Of a DNA stretch of 60,561 bases, positions 34,127 through 44,584 are shown one piece after another (positions within the stretch are counted from its first letter, which is position 1; each line of letters begins with the position of its first letter). The notes under the pieces are model-generated. The model ran no database searches and was not told where the DNA came from. It saw nothing but the letters and a program-made list of their open reading frames with translations. Source of the DNA: Macrocybe gigantea (Eukaryota > Basidiomycota > Agaricomycetes > Agaricales > Callistosporiaceae). The DNA is taken from contig SJRY01000089.1 of the NCBI GenBank assembly GCA_011319805.1, positions 1 through 60,561 of the forward strand, given 5' to 3'. A program made the translations under genes and the position numbers.

Positions 34127-34749
34127 TTACTCGATAGCAGTACGGTTTGCGGATGGAAAATAGTCGGATGTTGCATTGGTGATAGTGTCATATGGAGTCG
34201 CCATCTTCATCATGAGCAGGTTACCGCCTTGAATACATCGTGCTAGAGTGTTGCCATGGGGGCTCAGTAGCAAATTGTTGGTCCTGTCAGCCTGCATATT
34301 TACATGAATGCAGATAATAGGTCGAGACATGGAACGAACGAACATCCCATGAATGATAGGTGCAGTAGCCTTCGTTGGTCCCTGGTTCATATATTTCGAT
34401 ACTATGCCTGCATGACTTCGTCTCCCTATAGTCGGGTACGTTTTCCCAAGGGCAGGGTTGTATCCAAGCCTTTGAGTTCACGTCCTCGATAAAACCATAG
34501 GCAGGAGAGCCACTCAGCGTGATGGGGACGGGAATGAGCACCAGCGTGGCCGCTTTGCAAGCAAATAGAATGCCTGAAAACAAGGTGCACGGTGTGGTAT
34601 TTTCCTGAAGTTGACGCAACGAGGACGCAATCGAGTCAGAAACTGTGATCTGTGATTTATAAGGATATAATAGATCTCACCTCGTAGTAGGTTACTACCT
34701 CCTGGCTGCGTCGCTGAATAGCCCTAAGGGTCACCGGCACTGTGGACAT
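34127..34749 (-). CDS. Hypothetical protein P1, intact paralog of the disrupted P2
   Basis: ATG 34749 (MSTVPVTLRAIQRRSQEVV), three exons, stop 34127-34129. The conserved core reads FSGILFACKAATLVLIPVP, then WIQPCPWENVPDY, CRHSIEI, YCTYHSWD, an intron, and ADRTNNLLLSPHGN. The core and the intron position match P2 (35179). No signal peptide or known domain is seen. The paired Cys residues and Trp/Pro-rich core suggest a small folded protein. P1 and P2 are head-to-head across a 429-bp spacer. Function unknown. Confidence 0.6.
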
Positions 34750-35178
34750 CGCAACGGGAGGTAGAGTGAGATAGAACTGGTGCAAAAGATCTAAAAAGCA
34801 CAGGGGTTTTTAAGCAGGCATGGAAGCAACGATGCCAATTAAGCTACGCACCACAATAAACTCACCAATCGCTGGGAACGTGCAATACCCACGAATGAGC
34901 TATGGGTCCGACATACCCACCTACTATAGGTACAACCTATTCGGTCAATTACCCGTACAAACTAGCGTATTACCTCTGAGAAGTGGCCTACTGACCAAGC
35001 CATGCAATCACATTCGGGTTGCGACCTCGTCGGTGCTGATTTTATTTATGGCTATAGCATCAAGCAGTACGAGTCGTTATCAGGTCACAAGGTCGTGCCG
35101 TACATGTAGGGCTTCTTATTTATTACATAAAGGTTGAGGGCACCTTCTGCCGTAACAGAGCTCTTCCTCTTTCTTATC
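34750..35178. promoter_or_regulatory. Shared 5' region of P1 and P2
   Basis: This spacer lies between two divergent paralogs and so should drive both. No TATA box was identified with confidence, and no ORF is supported. Confidence 0.45.
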
Positions 35179-35714
35179 ATGGCTACCGATACGACTCCAG
35201 AAACCGCGCAAGAAATTGAGAGACGTATACTAAAAATCAAGGACATGTATGCGGACTTTGTAAGTTGCATCGCGCACCACGACTCCGCATGATATGCTCA
35301 TGCGATAGCAAGCCACGGCAAAACTTGGTCAATGGCATACTGTTGGCGTGTAACGCACCAGGACCAGTTATCGTTCCTGTACCGACAGCCATCGGTCCAG
35401 GCGGATCAGCGTTTATGGACTACGTCGACTATACCATTTGGGTCCACCCATGTTCTCAAGGCAACCCCGGCTATGACGATGAAACCGAATGTGTACACGC
35501 GATTGAAATGCCCAAGTTCTACTGCTATCATTCTTTTGATGTGCGATTTTTTGTTCATTTTCTGTTTTGTATCGGTAACATGTGGACTAATCGCTCACAC
35601 CCTGTTCTCATATTTAATAGGCGGTTGACAAAACCAACAATTTGCTACTCGGGTACCGCGATGAGCAGGCGGAACATATATTTCAAGGCAGCAACATGCT
35701 ATTAATGAGCAAGA

Positions 35715-36034
35715 TGTTAGGCTAGACGAATCTCAGAAGGACTCGGGCAGACTAAGTGCGAGAGTGGTCTTGAGATGATGGCAAAAGGAATATTAAGCCT
35801 AGCGTTACTGGTACATCTGGGAGTCCTTATATACACTACAGTACTCGAGCACGGACCATGGGCTGCGCAATGCTGTGGACTGCGGATGAGTAAGACTGGA
35901 AGGAGATGACTCAGGATGACTAGGGAAGTGAGATGACTCGATGGCTGCGTGCTGCGCAGCATGATGGGGGAGATAAGGGATGTGGGAAAGATAAGATAAG
36001 AAAATGAATAGTCCTTTGGGCAGCGTCTGTAACA
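35715..36034 (-). repeat. 3' LTR of copy B
   Basis: 320 bp; its outer end abuts CAAGA at 35710-35714. It differs from the partner LTR at two positions (near 35946 and 36022). Confidence 0.95.
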
Positions 36035-36071
36035 TCACCCTCTCTTTAGATTCGCGTCTTCGCGAAAAACC

Positions 36072-36470
36072 TTAGTCCAGCTGTCCCCACCCAGTATTGG
36101 TCTCCCAGGCGGTCGCGGCACGCGGGGCCCATGTATGAATGAGCTCTTCATTATAGGCGCGAATGTGGTGGAGTGTGGTGGCGAGGAGTTTAAGCCGCCG
36201 GTTTTCTGTGCGAAGCATTTCCATTGCTTCGCGAAGCGCGATACGTTCAGCTGCAGTGGGGCCGGTCCCATCAGGGGTTCTCCCGGTCCAGAGGTGCGTG
36301 CGGACGGTCATAACATAGCGCATATATGCGCCGAGTGTGATGGCGAGGGGGTCCATGTAGTCGCTAGCATTGAGAATCCTTGCCAGATTCTCGAGGTCGC
36401 TTGGGCGGTTGGGGGTAGGTGCGCGGCTGCCCTCGCTGCTGTCAATGCTGATGGGGGCGTTGGTGGTCAT
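36072..36470 (-). CDS. Third ORF after the chromodomain (copy B)
   Basis: Intact 132-codon ORF, starting inside the pol stop (ATGA) exactly as in copy A and nearly identical in sequence. It has a helical Leu-rich middle and no known domain. Conservation of the overlap in two copies supports a real element protein. Function unknown. Confidence 0.6.
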   Translation of the reverse strand: MTTNAPISIDSSEGSRAPTPNRPSDLENLARILNASDYMDPLAITLGAYMRYVMTVRTHLWTGRTPDGTGPTAAERIALREAMEMLRTENRRLKLLATTLHHIRAYNEELIHTWAPRAATAWETNTGWGQLD

Positions 36471-39400
36471 GAAGTGCGATTTTTGGTCTTCTTCCCTCTT
36501 GTCGTGATCCTTTTATCCTGGTTCGCAGTCTTCTTTAGGAAGTGGTCTAGAGCTTGCTGCGCATTCCCCAGCTCCTTCTCTTTGATCCATGTGTTCTCTT
36601 CGTGTCCGTATCCTTTCCATTTGACCAGGAATAGTGTCCCCTTCCCTTGTTTCTTCCTTTTTAGGATCTCTTCTATCTCGTACTCTTCTTCATCATTTAT
36701 GATTTCAGGGGGTGGTGGTGATGGTCGCTCTTGTATCTTGAAACGGGGTCCTTTGTAAGGCGTGAGCAGTGTTTCATTGAACACGGGGTGTATCAGCTGC
36801 CATGATGCTGGGAGTTCCAGGCGATATGCCGAGGCTCCTTTCTTTTCAACCACCTTGAACGGTCCGTATCGGAGTGCCGATAACTTCTTTGATGGTCGAT
36901 TGACTGTGATATTGGTGGCTTCTAGCCATACTCTATCTCCTTTCTTGTATTCCCGGGCAGGTTTTCGTCTCGCGTCATAATTGTCTTTGGCTCGTGTTTG
37001 TGCATATTGCAGCGCGGCATTTGCTTCCTTTCGTATTTGGCTCATTCTTTTGACGAAGTCTTTTGCTGCGGGGTTATTCCCTTCTGTCGTCTGCGGTTCT
37101 CCCTTCCAGGGGTGCATTCCATAGTTGAGGTAGAATGGTGTCTCCTTCGTTCCCTGGTGTGCTTTGTCATTGTATTGGTACTCTGCAATTGCTATCCATT
37201 CTGCCCAATCGTCCTGTAGTTGTTTGTGAAGCTCTGAGGAAGGCTTCCGTTTCTTGGTGGGATCGCTCCGCCTGTCCATCTGTCTGTGGGTGATAGGCCG
37301 TTGATAGGTTTTGCTTTGTTCCGAGTAATTTTAGAAGTGCTGTCATGAATCGTGCTGCGAACTGGGGTCCTCGATCACTGATGATCTTTCGTGGAATTCC
37401 ATGAAGCCGCCACACGTTGTCTCGGTATAGTCGTGCGAGACCCTCTGCTGTGAGTTCGGTCTTTGTGGGAACTAGGTGGATCATCTTGGTCAGGCGGTCT
37501 GTGACTGCGGCGATGGCGTTAAAGCCGTTCGACTGGGTAGCGGTCCTATGAGATCTACTCCGATATCTTCCCATGGTTGTTGTGGGACTTCGTGCGGGTG
37601 CAGGGGTGCATGTTTCTTTTGTCGGATGATTTTGTTTCGCTGACATGTTTCGCATCCATTGACATACTTCTTGATGTCTGTCAGCATTGATGGCCACCAA
37701 TAGGTGCGGCTTATGAGTTCGTGCATGCGGTATTGCCCTGGGTGTCCTCCGATGGGTGTGTCGTGGTGTTCAAACATGATGTTTTCCTTCAGTTTGTTGT
37801 CTGGAGGAACATAGATTTTCCCTCCTACATATACGATGTGGTCGTCTTCTGTGAACCAGTGTGGTTTTTCCTTCAGTCCTGTTGTTACGATCGTTTCCCT
37901 TCGTGCGCATTGTCGAATTTGTTCTATCCTTGAGGATTCATCATCGTGATTCCTCTTGTTTGTATTGTTTCGTTATTTTCTGCTTCTTCTTTCTGTGGGT
38001 GTTCGTCCTCGAACATCATAAATTCGAAGTCTCGTTCATTATTCTCTTCCAGATGTCGAATGAATGCTGCTTCTTTGATCATTTGTATGTCGTCCTTCTC
38101 TGCTAGGTTTTCTTCATATCCTGCCATTCGTGACAGGACATCCGCTTTTCCATTCGCCTTTCCTGGTACGTGTCGTAGTTCGTAGTCGTATTCCTGTAAT
38201 TTCAGGTACCAGCCAATCTGTCTCGAATTGAGTCGCTGCGGCTTTCGGAAGTATGATAGGTTCTTGTGATCCGTCAATATTTCGAACTTCTCTCGAGCTT
38301 CGAGGAGGTATTGTCTCCATGTCTTTAGTGCGACCATTATCGCAAGAAGTTCCTTGTCATAGATTTCGTAGTTTTGCTCTGCTGGGGTCATGCATCTCGA
38401 AATGAATGCAATCGGATGCCATAGTCCTTTCTGCTGTTGTGATAGTACCACTCCAATGGCATATCCTGAGGCGTCCGTTTCGACTCGGAATTTTCCTTCT
38501 GTCTGTGGTAGTGCTAGAATGGGTGCTGAGGTTATATGTTGGATCAGTTCTTTGAAAGCGCCTTGTTGCTTGTCTGTCCACTGGAATGTTTTGTTTCCAG
38601 TCAACTCCGTCAGGGGTTTAGCGACCTTTGCATATCCCTTGATGAATCGTCGGTAAAAGTTCGTGAATCCCAAGAACTTTTGTAGTTCTTTCTTCGTCTT
38701 TGGGGTTGGCCAGGATTGTACGGCTGTGATCTTTTCTGGTTCCATTTCTACCTTCCCTTCTCCTACGATGTATCCTAGTACTGGGACTTTCGATGATTCC
38801 CAGACGCATTTCGGTCCTTTGATGAATAGGTCGTTCTTGTTCAGTATTTCCATGACTTCTATGGTGTTCTTTTGGAGTTCCTCTCGTGTTCGTCCGATGA
38901 TTATAATGTCATCCATATAGATTATGCACACTCTTCTTCGTATTTGGTCTTGGAAGAGGCTCGCCATCATTCGGCTAAAAGTGCCTGGTGCGTTGCACTG
39001 CCCAAAATACATGACTGTCGGTTCGAAGAGTCCTCTTGCTGTTAGGAAGGCTGCCTTCCATTCGTCCCCTTTCCGGATGCGCACGTTATTGTACCCCAGA
39101 TAATATCGATCTTGCTAAAGTACTTTGCTCCTTGTAGTACGTCGAGGAGCTCGCTGATGCGTGGTAGTGGAAACTTGTCCTTGACCGTATATTTGTTTAT
39201 TTCCCGGTAGTCTTGGATGAGTCGCTTGCTTCCATCCTTCTTATTGCGAAAGAAGCAGGGTGCTGCGTAAGGTGATTTCGATGGGCGTATTTTTCCTGTT
39301 CGTAATCCTTCTTCGACGAAGGCATCTAGTTCCTCTAGCTCTTTCTGTGTCATCGGGTAGACCTTGCTCGGTATCGTTTTGGGTGCATCCTTTGTTAAGT

Positions 39401-40112
39401 TTATTTCATGGTCCCATTCTTTGTGGTCTGGTAAGCGATCAAAGTTCTTCTCCTTGAAGAGGTGTTTGAATCTGATCAGATATGGGGGTATCTGGGTTCC
39501 TGTCTTGTCGCTGGCTGTGGTTTTCGCTGGTTCAGCCACCTTCTGTATCTTGATCGTCTGGTGGTTTATTTTGCACGTTTTGGGGCATCTGTCGAAGACA
39601 ATTTCTCCTGTCCTCCATTTGATTGTTGGGTTGTGGTAGACAAGCCAGTCATGTCCTAGTAGCATGTCGGTTTTTCCGATATCGAGTACGATGGCTTCCA
39701 TATGCTCCTTGTGTCCTTTAATGTCGATGTGGACCTCCGCTACTCGGTCTGCTGTTTTCTGACGATTGGGTGATCCGTCTGCATTTATGATGGGAATCTT
39801 CTTGATTCGTCGTGTCTTCAGTCCTGTTTTTGCTACTATCGCGGTGTTGATGCAGGTCCTATCCGCTCCGCTATCGACTTCTGGTGTTATCGTTGCGATT
39901 CCTTTTCGTGTTCGTATCCTCGCTGGTACTGCGAGCTCTTTCCTCTTTGGTGGTTTGTCCCCTTGGATGGTTTTTCTTGGTGCTTCAGATCGCTTGGCAG
40001 GAATGGTGTATTTCAGAGTATGGGATGATCTACATCCGGTATCGAAGCGAGTCTGTTTCAGTTGTATGGGTCGCGATTTAGCACCTCCTAGTCGGACCCT
40101 TCGGCAAAACCC
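36467..40112 (-). pseudogene. Pol polyprotein of copy B, frame-broken
   Basis: All pol domains are present in order on the minus strand: protease (DSGAD), reverse transcriptase (YMDD), RNase H, integrase with a full CETCQRNK finger and YRDNVWRLHG core, GPY/F and chromodomain. It has no CpG-type stop codons. It is interrupted by small deletions near 39095, 37940 and 37220, each of one or two bases. If these are sequencing errors, this copy could encode a complete polyprotein and supply proteins to copy A. Confidence 0.9.
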
Positions 40113-41230
40113 TCTTTGTCAGAGCTTTCTTCATCCTTGTCTTCTTCGTCCTCTCCTTCTTCTTCTTTCACTTCTCTGACCCGGGATTTTCCTTTCTTCT
40201 TCTTCTTGCAGTTTCGTGCATAGTGTCCCTTTAAGCCACAGTTGAAACATGTGACATTTGCTGCTCCTTTTCGTGGTTCCGGGCAGTTTCGTGAGATGTG
40301 TCCTGGTTTATTGCAGTTGAAGCAGTTGTTGCTTCGTACTTTGTCGACTTCCATGGCCTGTCCTGCTCCTCGGCTTGGATTTCCGGCCTTGCGCTGATTG
40401 CTTGTGAATTCTCCTCTCATCACATTTCTGTGTTCATCGATGTTTCGTCCAATCGCTCGAACTGTCTTGATATATTCATCTCCATCTGTTGGAAGTGTGG
40501 AGATTGAGTGTACGGCTTCTGCTGTCCTTCGGTTTAAGCTCTTCTCGAGTAGGAAACGAGGGGCTGTTCCTGTCATTCCTGCTTTCCCTGCGAGGTCTAC
40601 GAATTCATCCAGAAATTCGTCGATGGGTCGGTTTCCCTGTCTGATGTTGAATAGTTTGCTTCCTGCTTGTGATGGCGACATGACATTGCTGAATCGTGTC
40701 TCTATCTCGGTTATGAAGTCGGCCCATGTGCTTTGGTTTGTAGTGGTGTCGATCTTCTTTGATGCCCAATGGGCTCCGGGTCCGTCGGTCATTCTAGACA
40801 GGACCGCTCCAATCTTCTGTGTATCCGTGAGGTCTCCATGTGCGGTTATGTAGAGTTTCATCTTTCTCCACCAAATATCGAAGGATGTTCGATCTCCTGT
40901 AAAGGATTTCGGGTCGGCGATGATTCCCTTGTATTCTGTCGTCATCCTTTGGGGGTTTTCTTCGTCGTTCTCTTGGTCTTGGTCTTCCTGTTCCTGGATC
41001 TGTTGTTCTTGGGTCTGCTGTGCTTGTACTTGGGCTTGCTGTTCTTGGAGCTGTTTCTGTCTTCGCTCCTCTCTCTGTTCTTTCCAGTAGTCTAGGTCGA
41101 CTCCTGCGATTCTACAAGCTTGTTCAAAATCGGCCCACTCTGCGGCGGTTGGTCCGGTTGTCTTTGGTAGTCCTTTTCGCTCCCTCCACCGATAGTATTC
41201 GTCCCAGTCGCTGTTGCTTACTTTCGCCAC
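40088..41230 (-). CDS. Gag (copy B) with continuous N-terminal extension
   Basis: One open frame of 380 codons. The only ATG in it is at about 40945 (MTTEYKG), matching copy A. The part before this is Gln/Glu-rich (EQREERRQKQLQEQQAQ) and open but has no AUG. The core and both CCHC knuckles match copy A. The slippery site GGGTTTT is the complement of 40106-40112. Confidence 0.85.
   Translation of the reverse strand: MAKVSNSDWDEYYRWRERKGLPKTTGPTAAEWADFEQACRIAGVDLDYWKEQREERRQKQLQEQQAQVQAQQTQEQQIQEQEDQDQENDEENPQRMTTEYKGIIADPKSFTGDRTSFDIWWRKMKLYITAHGDLTDTQKIGAVLSRMTDGPGAHWASKKIDTTTNQSTWADFITEIETRFSNVMSPSQAGSKLFNIRQGNRPIDEFLDEFVDLAGKAGMTGTAPRFLLEKSLNRRTAEAVHSISTLPTDGDEYIKTVRAIGRNIDEHRNVMRGEFTSNQRKAGNPSRGAGQAMEVDKVRSNNCFNCNKPGHISRNCPEPRKGAANVTCFNCGLKGHYARNCKKKKKGKSRVREVKEEEGEDEEDKDEESSDKEGFAEGSD
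40106..40112 (-). promoter_or_regulatory. Programmed -1 frameshift site (copy B)
   Basis: The complement reads GGGTTTT in the same phase as in copy A, joining gag to the pol frame. Confidence 0.7.
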
Positions 41231-41248
41231 GGTGGTGCGATTCTCTCC

Positions 41249-41845
41249 TTATGCAGTGCTTCGGCGGATTGGTCCTCTGAAGGGATTCGGTGGTTTCGTT
41301 CCTGTGTGTCCTTGACTCTGGTGTCGTTCTCGTTGGTTCTGTCGTACGCTCTGTGCGTCGTGCCCTCTCTGTATCAGTATGTCTTCCTCCTGTGTTCGGC
41401 GATTATAGTTCTCGATCTGTTGTCGCCTAAAATCTCGGGCTTGTGTTCGTTCTTCTCTCGTTTTCTTGCGGATGGGTTCGTCCTCTTCTTCGGCAAGAAG
41501 ATTCTGGTCTGACCACAGCTCTTCTGGGCTTATCCCGTATTCTCCCTCTAGGAAGAGTTCTGCAATGAGTTGTGCTGCTCCTTCGCTGAGGATTTCAGCG
41601 GGCTCGTCTGTGGTGGTGAAGGCAAACTCTCTCAGAAATGCCTGTTCTTCGTCGTCGCTACTTGGTGTAGGTGTGCGCTCTCTCTTTCGTTTGTTTGGAT
41701 TGCTAGTGTCTCTGCGGGTGGCGTGGACTGTCTCTGCGAATGGCGTGGACTGCAATGTCTGGTCTACTTCTCTGAGCCAAGTGCTCTCGTCGCTCGTGCT
41801 AGTGCTCGCTGGGTCGGCGACCGCTTGTCGTCGAATGTTGATCAA
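41249..41845 (-). CDS. AUG-less leader ORF (copy B)
   Basis: About 198 open codons in the same frame as gag, separated from it by a single TAA (41251-41249). The composition is protein-like: acidic and Arg-rich with EELWSDQNLLAEEEDEP and a basic RKKTREERTQARDF stretch. There is no ATG in this frame; the first listed codon is TTG. Possible readings are near-cognate initiation, read-through into gag, or a non-translated leader under other constraint. The same layout with the same stop exists in copy A. Confidence 0.5.
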   Translation of the reverse strand: MINIRRQAVADPASTSTSDESTWLREVDQTLQSTPFAETVHATRRDTSNPNKRKRERTPTPSSDDEEQAFLREFAFTTTDEPAEILSEGAAQLIAELFLEGEYGISPEELWSDQNLLAEEEDEPIRKKTREERTQARDFRRQQIENYNRRTQEEDILIQRGHDAQSVRQNQRERHQSQGHTGTKPPNPFRGPIRRSTA

Positions 41846-41898
41846 GTCTTTGATAAAGCGTGACGTGGTGTGTGTGTGAGTCTGAGCGAGTCTCGACG

Positions 41899-41909
41899 AG
41901 GCTTAATAT
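41899..41909 (-). other. Self-priming primer-binding site (copy B)
   Basis: The same 11-mer as in copy A, 2 nt inside the 5' LTR, complementary to AGGCTTAATAT in the LTR. Confidence 0.75.
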
Positions 41910-41911
41910 CT

Positions 41912-42231
41912 TGTTAGGCTAGACGAATCTCAGAAGGACTCGGGCAGACTAAGTGCGAGAGTGGTCTTGAGATGATGGCAAAAGGAATATTAAGCCTAGC
42001 GTTACTGGTACATCTGGGAGTCCTTATATACACTACAGTACTCGAGCACGGACCATGGGCTGCGCAATGCTGTGGACTGCGGATGAGTAAGACTGGAAGG
42101 AGATGACTCAGGATGACTAGGGAAGTGAGATGACTCGATGGCTGCGCGCTGCGCAGCATGATGGGGGAGATAAGGGATGTGGGAAAGATAAGATAAGAAA
42201 ATGAATAGTCCTTTGGGCGGCGTCTGTAACA
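41912..42231 (-). repeat. 5' LTR of copy B
   Basis: 320 bp, followed by CAAGA at 42232-42236. It contains the same TATA box and predicted RNA start as copy A. Confidence 0.95.
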
Positions 42232-42400
42232 CAAGATGGACTCCGAGGGTCCAATACTCCCTGCGACGACCTGCGATGTAGAAGATGCTATCGACACGGC
42301 CATCGAGTCAGTTTCCTTGAGCAATAATGCCATTGCCAACATCTCATTTCGCTTAGATTACTTGAGAAGATCGCTAACGCACATACGATCAAGGCGCTAA

Positions 42401-42863
42401 AACAATGGGAGGAGGGAAAGGCCACGAGCAGCCACTGATCACCAGCAGCAGCAGACATGCTGTTACCTCGAAATAGCGTCATATATGGCGGTGCATCTAA
42501 GGTAGTAAACTGTTGTTATTGGCTCCCATTTTTTTTTGCTTGCGATGTATTGCATTGAATGTTGTGTCTATTTCACTATCGAAATACAAAGATTGATAAC
42601 GGCTATATGCCGAGTGGGTTGAAGCGACAAAATACCAAAGAATGATGCAACTAGCATAGCTCGAAGTCCGGTTATAATAGAATACCCAATTTAGAAACAT
42701 CCCACAACAAGAGACCATAGCCTCAACGGCCATCGCGAACGTCGGCGGCAGATATTGAAGACGTGGAGACAACGTTATTAAGGTGCATCTGCACAAAACA
42801 GTCTCTATATCGTGGCCAGGCGAGTTCATATCCACGCAACAGGCTGTTGCTGTGGGCAAACTA
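42401..42863. other. Spacer before the TET/JBP gene
   Basis: An open stretch in the TET frame begins near 42783 and could be part of an upstream exon (HLHKTVSISWPGEF). Otherwise it holds the P2 3' end and a T-run near 42530. No other gene is supported. Confidence 0.35.
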
Positions 42864-43947
42864 ATGGGCAGAAATCGCAAGCAGGCCATACAAATACCGT
42901 TCAATGTGGTTCGCGTGATGAACAAAACTTGCGGATACACAGCCAACGGCAGCGGCATTGATGAACTTGAAGAACATGACAGTGAAACCGATTCATGGTC
43001 AAACCGAGATGCAGCGACCATATTGAGGCTGTGGCTGAACTGCGGATGGAAATACTCGCCATGGGATGGTCGGATGTGCATACCACTTGTGGATCGACAG
43101 GATGTCATTTTCAGCATGTTGGTTGGAAAATCACCAGATCCGGATTACGACGAGAGCTGCGACATAACGTTCGATCTCCTTCAAACAGAGGGCCTGATGT
43201 TTACAAACGCTCATCTGGGCCACTGTCGGGGTTCATTTCCTGCTGTCAACGTAGGCATCATGCACGGAATAGGAACATTACAGCCAATCAACATACAAAA
43301 CAAAGGACTCGATGAATATCTGGCAATGTTGAGAAACCACCCTAGCGTTTTGAGAATCATCGATTTCCACAACGGTTAAGATGCTCACTTTCAAATGTCT
43401 CCATATCGCTGAAGCCAATATGATGATTACAGCTCAATTTCAGCACCATGCGCCGCGTCTATATGACTATTACACTCGAAATCTCAACAAGTTGTGGAAT
43501 CATGACAAAAATCTCAAACCAGCGTTTGCCGGCAGTGCCTGGCCATGTACGGTGTTTAATTTCGGTTCTAACGTCGTTTGCAAACCCCACCGTGACTGCA
43601 TGAACTTGGCATTTGGGTGGTGTTCTATCACAGCGTTGGGACGATTCGATCTGAAGAAAGGCAGCCACATTGTGTTTCCCCACCTGCAAACCATTATAGA
43701 GTTCCCCCCAGGCTCCACAATCTTTATCCCATTGGCAATAGTCACACATGGAAACTCTCCGATTCAGGAGGGAGAGACACGTGCTTCAATTACGCAGTTC
43801 TGCCCAGGATCTCTATTCAGATACATTGACAGCGATTTCTGCATGGAGGCTTCGATCAAGAACGCGTCGGAGACTGAATATACAGTCTACTGCCAACAGA
43901 AAAGCGAAAAATGGGCAAATGGCATGAACATGTTTCAATATATGTGA
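42864..43947 (+). CDS. TET/JBP-family 2-oxoglutarate/Fe(II) dioxygenase
   Basis: The start was taken at ATG 42864 (MGRNRKQAIQIPF); coding may begin earlier, from about 42783. One intron at 43375-43432 (GTTAAG...TACAG) joins two good exons. The N-terminal half has GRMCIPLVDRQDVIFSMLVG, HCRGSFPAVNVGIMHG and a helix ending LRIIDF. The catalytic core reads FNFGSNVVCKPHRDCMNLAF (HxD), GWCSITALG, IEFPPGSTIFIPLAIVTHGN (distal His) and ETRASITQF (2OG-binding Arg). This is the basidiomycete branch of TET/JBP proteins, which oxidise 5-methylcytosine in DNA. All iron and 2OG ligands are present, so activity is expected. These genes are expanded in agarics and reported near transposons. Confidence 0.85.
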
Positions 43948-44584
43948 AGGTAACGACCATATGCATTGTAATAAAGTATTAAGAAACATTAACTGCACTC
44001 AGTGCTTTTACTAGATCCTAACGTATCAAGGGTTTGAAAGGGATGTGTACACAGCAAGAATTATGTCACGAGTGATCAAACCTCCGTAGAGTTTGTGTAT
44101 TGCGTTGCATCTCAATGTCAAGCATATTTAGGATGAGGCGAATTCGAAATACACAACGTGGCGAATGGTGAACGGCGTCCAACGGGTCACGGCAGATGTG
44201 GCCTCAGTTAAAGTGTGACAACGGGCGCTAATGAAGCAAGGAAACAGATGAATGCATCGCAGCTATACGCGGTGTGAATACAAATGCGAAACATCCGACA
44301 TGGAGGTGAATACGTGATACGGTTCAATGACCAGGACATCGATTCTATTGCGCGTACACCAATGCACGATGCAGCAGAAGGAACATTCGAATGACTCCAT
44401 TACGCAAAGGGAAAAAAAGAAGATGATCGCCGTAAGAAGAAAGGCACCACAAAAGAAGGTGTTTACCTTTTACCTTTTTTTTTTTTTGTTTAATTGCTGA
44501 CGAATATTCGAAAATTTTACTGGCACGCACCTGCATAAGCATATAAAAGGATGGCTGATGGAAGGCAGCAGCCAGGTGTTCATC
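43948..44584. other. Intergenic region
   Basis: Nothing recognised apart from a T-run near 44477-44488. It should hold the TET 3' UTR and the next gene's promoter. Confidence 0.4.

Larger units (their letters stand above)
35715..42231 (-). mobile_element. LTR retrotransposon copy B, Ty3/gypsy chromovirus
   Basis: Same family as copy A but inverted. LTRs at 35715-36034 (3') and 41912-42231 (5') are 320 bp each and differ at two bases. The target duplication is CAAGA (35710-35714 and 42232-42236). The primer-binding site is the complement of 41899-41909. The coding part keeps CGA where copy A has TGA stops. Its own frame breaks are one-base losses near 39094-39097 (one G fewer than copy A), about 37940 and about 37220, which may be assembly errors. 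Confidence 0.97.
35179..42400 (+). pseudogene. Hypothetical protein P2, split by retrotransposon copy B
   Basis: ATG 35179 (MATDTTPETAQEIERRIL), intron, then VNGILLACNAPGPVIVPVP, YTIWVHPCSQGNPGYDDE, YCYHSFD, an intron at the same place as in P1, and TNNLLLGYRDEQAE. The reading frame runs into the LTR of copy B at 35715 after ATG AGC AAG. It resumes after 42231 and its duplication CAAGA with GAC TCC GAG GGT and continues to the TAA at 42398-42400 (NAIANISFRLDYLRRSL). Removing the element and one duplication gives one unbroken frame, so copy B is inserted in an exon of a formerly normal gene. Confidence 0.75.

Noticed and set aside
36135..36758. 207-codon ORF antisense to the chromodomain and third ORF of copy B, also open in copy A (20314-19691)
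   Set aside because: It mirrors the codon bias of the sense ORFs and has no family features; being open in both copies follows from their near identity.
14220..42231. One giant composite transposon bounded by copies A and B
   Set aside because: Each copy has its own intact LTR pair and a different target duplication (CTACA, CAAGA), so they inserted independently.
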